Of a DNA stretch of 64,000 nt, positions 60,180 to 64,000 are shown piece by piece (positions within the stretch are counted from its first letter, which is position 1; every line of letters begins with the position of its first letter). The notes below the pieces were generated by a model that was given only the letters and a program-made list of their open reading frames with translations, was not told where the DNA came from and ran no database searches. Source of the DNA: Kribbella antiqua (lineage in GTDB: Bacteria; Actinomycetota; Actinomycetes; Propionibacteriales; Kribbellaceae); the NCBI RefSeq assembly GCF_004345665.1, contig NZ_SLWR01000017.1, forward strand, positions 1-64,000, in the 5' to 3' direction. A program made the position numbers and the translations under genes.

Positions 60180-60764
60180 ATGAGTACGACGCTGAGCAAT
60201 CGCGGCCAGGTCCGCCGGGACGCGGTGCTGGAGATCGCGCGGGACCTGCTGGTCGAGGAAGGGTTCGACCAGTTCGTGCTGCGGCGGGTCGCGGCGAAGG
60301 CCGACATGAAACTGGGAAACCTCCAGTACTACTTCGCCACCCGCGACGACCTGCTCGAGGCCGTGATCCGGGCCGAGTTCGACCGCGATCTCGACGCCCT
60401 GCGGCGGGCGACCACCGTGGAGTCGGCGGAGGGGTTGAAGACGGCCGCTCGTGCGCTGGTCCGCAACTGGACGACCGGCGCCGGCAGCGTCTTCGGGACG
60501 ATGTCGCTGCTCGCCTATCACCACGACCGGTTCCGCGAACTCAACCGCGAGATCTACGCGACGTTCTACCGCGAACTCAGCGTCCTGATCCGGCAGGTCT
60601 CCCCCGGCGTACCGAAGGCGGAGGCCGCCGCCCGGGCGCGACTTGTCACCGCCGTGCTGGACGGCGTCGCGATGCAGATCCACGCCGGCGTCATCGGCAA
60701 GCGCGAACTCACCAGTCGCGCGGCTGATCTGGTCGTCACCATCGCCCAAGGGCGACCGGGTTAG
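60180..60764 (+). CDS. TetR-family transcriptional regulator
   Basis: 194 residues from ATG 60180. The N-terminal HTH is standard (RRDAVLEIARDLLVEEGFDQ, LRRVAAKADMKLGNLQYYFA, TRDDLLEAVI). The C-terminal ligand domain is helical and variable (TGAGSVFGTMSLLAYHHDRF, ARLVTAVLDGVAMQIHAG). Position and the tandem palindrome point to control of itself and of the divergent PPOX gene. Confidence 0.9.
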   Translation: MSTTLSNRGQVRRDAVLEIARDLLVEEGFDQFVLRRVAAKADMKLGNLQYYFATRDDLLEAVIRAEFDRDLDALRRATTVESAEGLKTAARALVRNWTTGAGSVFGTMSLLAYHHDRFRELNREIYATFYRELSVLIRQVSPGVPKAEAAARARLVTAVLDGVAMQIHAGVIGKRELTSRAADLVVTIAQGRPG

Positions 60765-60803
60765 GCTACTGATCGGGTATCAGTGGAACGGAAGGGGGCA
60801 GCT

Positions 60804-61523
60804 GTGTCGTTGCCGGTTGGCCCGCTCGACGAGAGCGAACGGCTCGTCCTCCGCGACCGGGTGTACGACGCACTCATCGACCTGCTGATCAGCGGCCGCG
60901 TCACGCCGGGTCAGGCACTGCGGATCGAGCATCTGGCCAACCTGCTGGAAGTCTCCCCGACTCCGGTCCGGGAGGCGCTCGCCAAGATCGAGGCCACCGG
61001 CCTGGTCACGCGGGTCGCCCAAAAAGGCTACCGGGTGGCTCCACTGCTGGCCGAGCCGCAGATGTCGGAACTGATCGACGCCCGCGAACTCGTGGAACTC
61101 GGGGCGATGGAGTTGATCTCCGGCGAGCTGGATCAGCTGGTGCCCCAACTCGAAGCGGCGCAACAGCGGCACGAGGCGGCGGCCCGGCACCTCGCCGCAC
61201 TTCCGCCTGGCGACCCGGCCGTGATGACCCGGCAACGCGAGTACTTCGAGGCCGACTGGGACTTCCACCTGGCGATCCTCCGGCATTCGCGCAACCGGTA
61301 CGTCCTGCAGATGGCCGAAGGTCTGGGCGGTCACCTGCACCGGCGACGCCAGGGTGTTGTGGTCGGGGTGAACGACACGCAGTTCGCGGTCCGTGAGCAC
61401 GCCGCCATCCTGGCCGGGTTCCAGCAGGGCGACGTACAGGCTGCCATCGCCGCGATGCGCACCCACATGGAACAGATCCGCCGCCGGTCCCTGAAGGACC
61501 TGGCCGCACAGCCGTCGCGCTGA
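60804..61523 (+). CDS. GntR-family regulator (FadR/FCD subfamily)
   Basis: 239 residues from GTG 60804, with GGAAGGGGG upstream; GTG 60783 is less well placed. The winged helix reads YDALIDLLISGRVTPGQALR, LANLLEVSPTPVREALAKIE, and the wing RVAQKGYRVA. The FCD domain shows the metal-binding set (DARELVELGAME, DWDFHLAILRHSRN with Asp and His, EHAAILAGFQQGDVQAAIAA). FCD regulators commonly sense sugar acids. It stands directly upstream of an ACS-type transporter and a DUF1537 kinase, and an inverted repeat lies between. Confidence 0.9.
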   Translation: MSLPVGPLDESERLVLRDRVYDALIDLLISGRVTPGQALRIEHLANLLEVSPTPVREALAKIEATGLVTRVAQKGYRVAPLLAEPQMSELIDARELVELGAMELISGELDQLVPQLEAAQQRHEAAARHLAALPPGDPAVMTRQREYFEADWDFHLAILRHSRNRYVLQMAEGLGGHLHRRRQGVVVGVNDTQFAVREHAAILAGFQQGDVQAAIAAMRTHMEQIRRRSLKDLAAQPSR

Positions 61524-61572
61524 CCCTCTCCTTAATGTGACGCAGGTCACACAAGCCTGCCTCTGGATCTCA

Positions 61573-61593
61573 AAATCTATTTTATATAGATTT
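61573..61593. promoter_or_regulatory. AT-rich inverted repeat, candidate GntR operator
   Basis: AAATCTAT (61573-61580) and ATAGATTT (61586-61593) are separated by TTTAT. It is a perfect repeat of A/T-rich sequence in a ~70% GC region, 33 bp before the transporter start. It probably overlaps the promoter. Confidence 0.65.
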
Positions 61594-61626
61594 CCCGCCA
61601 CTCCCCACGAATCGAGGTCCGACACC

Positions 61627-63048
61627 ATGTCCACCACCCTTTCCGGCAGCGCCGAGGCGACCCTCGGCTCGATCATGCGCAAGGTGCAGTGGCGCCTCGT
61701 CCCGATCCTGTTGCTGATGTACACCCTCGCCTTCCTGGACCGGGTGAACATCGGCTTCGCCAAGACCGAGTACATGGCCGACACGGGGCTGACCGAGGCG
61801 GCGTACGCGCTCGGCGCCGGCATCTTCTTCGTCGCCTACGCCTTCTTCGAGGTGCCGTCGAACCTGCTGCTGCACAAGGTCGGCGCGAAGTTCTGGCTGG
61901 CCCGGATCATGGTGACCTGGGGGATCATCTCCGCGCTGATGGCGTTCGCGCACAACGAATGGATCTTCTACAGCGTCCGCGTGCTGCTGGGGGTCGCGGA
62001 AGCCGGGTTGTTCCCGGGCGTCATCCTCTACATCACCTACTGGGCGGTGGCGGAGTACCGCTCGCGGTTCACCGGCCTGTTCATGATGGGCATCCCGCTG
62101 GCTTATGTGTTCGGCGGGCCGCTTTCAGGCGCGTTTCTCGACCTGCACGGCGCACTCAGCCTGGCCGGCTGGCAGTGGATGTTCGGTCTCGAGGGTCTGC
62201 TCACCGTGGTCTTCGGGGTGTGGATCTACTTCTACCTGGACTCCAAGCCGGACGACGCGAAGTGGCTGACAGGCGAGGAGAAGAAGGTCCTGAACGCCGC
62301 GATCGCGCTGGACAACGAGGAGCGCGCTGCGGCCGGCAATGGTCACCACGAGCCCTGGTACAAGCCGCTGACCAATCCGCGACTGGTGTACGTCGCGCTG
62401 TGCTCGTTCTCCGTCCAGATCTGCATGTACGGCTTCACCTTCTACCTGCCGAGCCAGGTCCAGGCGCTCACCGGCCAGAAGATCGGCTTCCTGGTCGGCG
62501 TCATCACCGCTGTCCCGTGGGTGGTCGCGCTGGTGATCACCCGGTACACGACGCTGTTCTCCGACAAGACCGGGCAGCGACGCTGGACGGCTGTCTTCGC
62601 TTACTCCCTGGCCGTCATCGGTCTCACCGGATCGGTGCTGTTCAAGGCCGAGCCGGTCGTCGCGATCGCCTTCCTCTGCCTTGTCGCGGGCTCTTTGGTC
62701 TCGGTCCAGCCGATCATGTGGACCTTCCCCGCCTCGATCCTGACCGGCGCCGCCGCGGCCACCGGCATCGGCCTGATCAACTCGCTCGGCAACCTCGGCG
62801 GCTTCTTCGCCCCGAACATCCGGGCCGCCGTCCTCAACGCGTACGGTTTCGTCTCGCCGCCGAAGACCGGCACTCTCGACGCCGCTCAACTGGCCGTCAA
62901 CGCCCATGCCCAGGACATGGCGACGTACACCATCGCCGGAGTGGGCGTGATCGGGATGGTCCTGTTCGCGTGCATCACGTTCGTGGGTTACCAAGGCAAG
63001 ATCCAGCCGGTCGGCCGCAAGCTGAAGACCGCAGGGGCTCTGGTATGA
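61627..63048 (+). CDS. MFS transporter, anion:cation symporter (sugar-acid) family
   Basis: 473 residues from ATG 61627, with GAGGT upstream; the upstream in-frame extension crosses the operator. Twelve membrane segments are expected (VPILLLMYTLAFLDRVNIGF begins the first). The signature DRVNIGFAK and LLGVAEAGLFPGVILYITYW place it in the ACS family (galactonate, tartrate, phthalate transporters). Its stop overlaps the DUF1537 kinase start, so it probably imports the sugar acid that the kinase phosphorylates. Confidence 0.9.
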   Translation: MSTTLSGSAEATLGSIMRKVQWRLVPILLLMYTLAFLDRVNIGFAKTEYMADTGLTEAAYALGAGIFFVAYAFFEVPSNLLLHKVGAKFWLARIMVTWGIISALMAFAHNEWIFYSVRVLLGVAEAGLFPGVILYITYWAVAEYRSRFTGLFMMGIPLAYVFGGPLSGAFLDLHGALSLAGWQWMFGLEGLLTVVFGVWIYFYLDSKPDDAKWLTGEEKKVLNAAIALDNEERAAAGNGHHEPWYKPLTNPRLVYVALCSFSVQICMYGFTFYLPSQVQALTGQKIGFLVGVITAVPWVVALVITRYTTLFSDKTGQRRWTAVFAYSLAVIGLTGSVLFKAEPVVAIAFLCLVAGSLVSVQPIMWTFPASILTGAAAATGIGLINSLGNLGGFFAPNIRAAVLNAYGFVSPPKTGTLDAAQLAVNAHAQDMATYTIAGVGVIGMVLFACITFVGYQGKIQPVGRKLKTAGALV

Positions 63049-64000
63049 GCGCCTCCCCGACGGTGCCGGCTGTGCTCGAGCTTCCCGGCGCCGCGGCACG
63101 GATCCGCGAGTACAACCTCCGCACCGGCCGCAGACTCGCCGTACTGGACGACGATCCGACCGGCTCCCAGGCGGTGCACGGCGTCTCGATCGTGACCGTG
63201 CTCGAACGGTCCGAGTACGCCGCCGGGCTCGCCGCCCCCGGGGACACCTGCTTCATCCTCACGAACACACGGGCGCTCGACGAGAACCGGGCCGTCGCGC
63301 TGAACCGCACTGCTGCGCACGACCTCTATGCCTTTGCCGACGCCGCTGGGGCGACCGTCGAGGTCGTGTCGCGCAGTGACAGCACGCTCCGCGGCCATGT
63401 GCTCGCCGAGGTCGAGACGATCGCGGCCGAACACCTGGCCGTCACCGGCCGACCAGTCGACGGTGTGCTGTTCTGCCCGGCGATGCTCGAAGCCGGCCGC
63501 TTCACTGTCGAGGACGTCCACTTCGCCGTTGTCGACGGCGAGCCGACGCCGGTCGGCCAGACGGAGTTTGCCAGGGACGAGACCTTCGGCTACACCTCCT
63601 CGAACCTGCGGGACTTCCTCGCGGAGCGGTCGGGCGGTACGGCGGTCGTGCACAGCCTCTCGCTGGAGGACATCCGGGTCGGCGGCCCCGAGCGGGTCGC
63701 CGAGATCCTCACCGCGGTCTCCGGACTCGGCTGGGTCATCGTCAATTGCACGTCGTACGCCGATCTCGAAGTGGTCGCACTCGGTTTGCAGCACGCCCAG
63801 GACGCGGGCAAGACCTTCCTGACCCGGTCCGGGCCTTCCTTCGTCCGGGCGCTGGCCGGTATCGAGGCGAAGGAGGCCCTCGGTCCGGCCGACATCGCGA
63901 TCGACAGGTCCCGCGCGCGGCACGGCCTCATCGCGGTCGGTAGCCACGTCGGGCTCACCACTCGGCAGGTGGAGGCGGCGCGACAGCGCGGCGGTCTCGT
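63045..64000 (+). CDS. DUF1537 four-carbon acid sugar kinase, second copy, cut by window end
   Basis: The frame opens at ATG 63045 (ATGA overlap) and stays open to the edge: 318 residues seen of an expected ~400-450. N-terminal kinase motifs: RRLAVLDDDPTGSQAVHGVS, FILTNTRALDENRAVALN and VSRSDSTLRGHVLAEVE. The start of the C-terminal nucleotide-binding domain is ARHGLIAVGSHVGLTTRQVE. This longer-N-terminus type differs from the copy at 11002 and resembles the group paired with ACS transporters. It should phosphorylate a threonate-, erythronate- or related sugar acid. Confidence 0.88.
   Translation, partial: MSASPTVPAVLELPGAAARIREYNLRTGRRLAVLDDDPTGSQAVHGVSIVTVLERSEYAAGLAAPGDTCFILTNTRALDENRAVALNRTAAHDLYAFADAAGATVEVVSRSDSTLRGHVLAEVETIAAEHLAVTGRPVDGVLFCPAMLEAGRFTVEDVHFAVVDGEPTPVGQTEFARDETFGYTSSNLRDFLAERSGGTAVVHSLSLEDIRVGGPERVAEILTAVSGLGWVIVNCTSYADLEVVALGLQHAQDAGKTFLTRSGPSFVRALAGIEAKEALGPADIAIDRSRARHGLIAVGSHVGLTTRQVEAARQRGGL

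Overview
The window looks like chromosomal DNA of a high-GC filamentous-type actinobacterium. The grounds are strong GC bias at third codon positions, many GTG starts, chains of ATGA/GTGA stop-start overlaps, abundant LacI/GntR/TetR/DeoR/LAL regulators, and a geosmin synthase. The GTACGACG-rich codon style and gene content would fit Kribbella or a near relative (Propionibacteriales). That placement is inference; no rRNA is present, and the only RNA gene seen is a tRNA-Lys(CUU).

Layout. 0-7.3 kb is an accessory, partly ruined region: an NYN/OST-HTH protein, a multiply frameshifted FAD-oxidoreductase relic, a secreted trypsin-like protease, an alpha/beta hydrolase, and a fused relic of a conjugative element (DnaG-like primase fragment joined to a VirD4/TraG coupling-protein fragment). 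7.36-9.12 kb is a large secreted esterase with a perfect terminator. 9.2-21.1 kb is a catabolic cluster: DeoR regulator, PdxA2-type dehydrogenase and DUF1537 kinase on one strand; an oligopeptide-type ABC importer, aldo/keto reductase, HpcH/HpaI aldolase, cytoplasmic BNR hydrolase and SDR on the other. The kinase/PdxA2 pair points to C4 sugar acids (threonate or erythronate). 21.2-23.5 kb holds integrase debris, a 2'-5' RNA ligase-like protein and the tRNA.

23.5-34.9 kb is a second catabolic regulon built around a divergent promoter with an inverted repeat at 30854-30874. Leftward run an MBL hydrolase, a cytosine-deaminase-like amidohydrolase, a three-part ABC importer, an FAD oxidoreductase and a creatininase. 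Rightward run an XRE-cupin regulator, an AtzH-amidase fusion, an isochorismatase-type hydrolase and an idonate-type dehydrogenase. Together they suggest uptake and stepwise hydrolysis of a nitrogen-rich small molecule, perhaps a heterocycle.

34.9-44.2 kb is the highlight. A two-domain germacradienol/geosmin synthase sits between two family-2B encapsulin shell genes (HK97-fold proteins with an inserted cyclic-nucleotide-binding-like domain, EshA type). They are followed without real gaps by a polyprenyl diphosphate synthase, IspH, a DUF4239-like membrane protein and a secreted Pro-rich anchored protein. The synthase carries the same GLGTSA-type peptide twice, in its linker and at its C-terminus, a candidate shell-loading tag. 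The leader holds a perfect 15-bp hairpin. This reads as a self-contained terpene nanocompartment that includes its prenyl-precursor supply. A large LuxR-family (LAL) regulator follows.

46.7-51.5 kb holds an ATP-grasp ligase plus PLP-enzyme pair behind a palindromic site, a Tat-exported amidase with a small partner, and an Rv0909-like antitoxin-type protein. 51.5-59.3 kb is a LacI-controlled sugar operon (SBP, two permeases, GH2) followed by a frameshifted sialidase/ricin-lectin pseudogene. 59.3-60.8 kb has a PPOX/TetR divergent pair with tandem operators. 60.8-64 kb starts another sugar-acid cluster (GntR, ACS-type MFS transporter, second DUF1537 kinase, cut by the window end).
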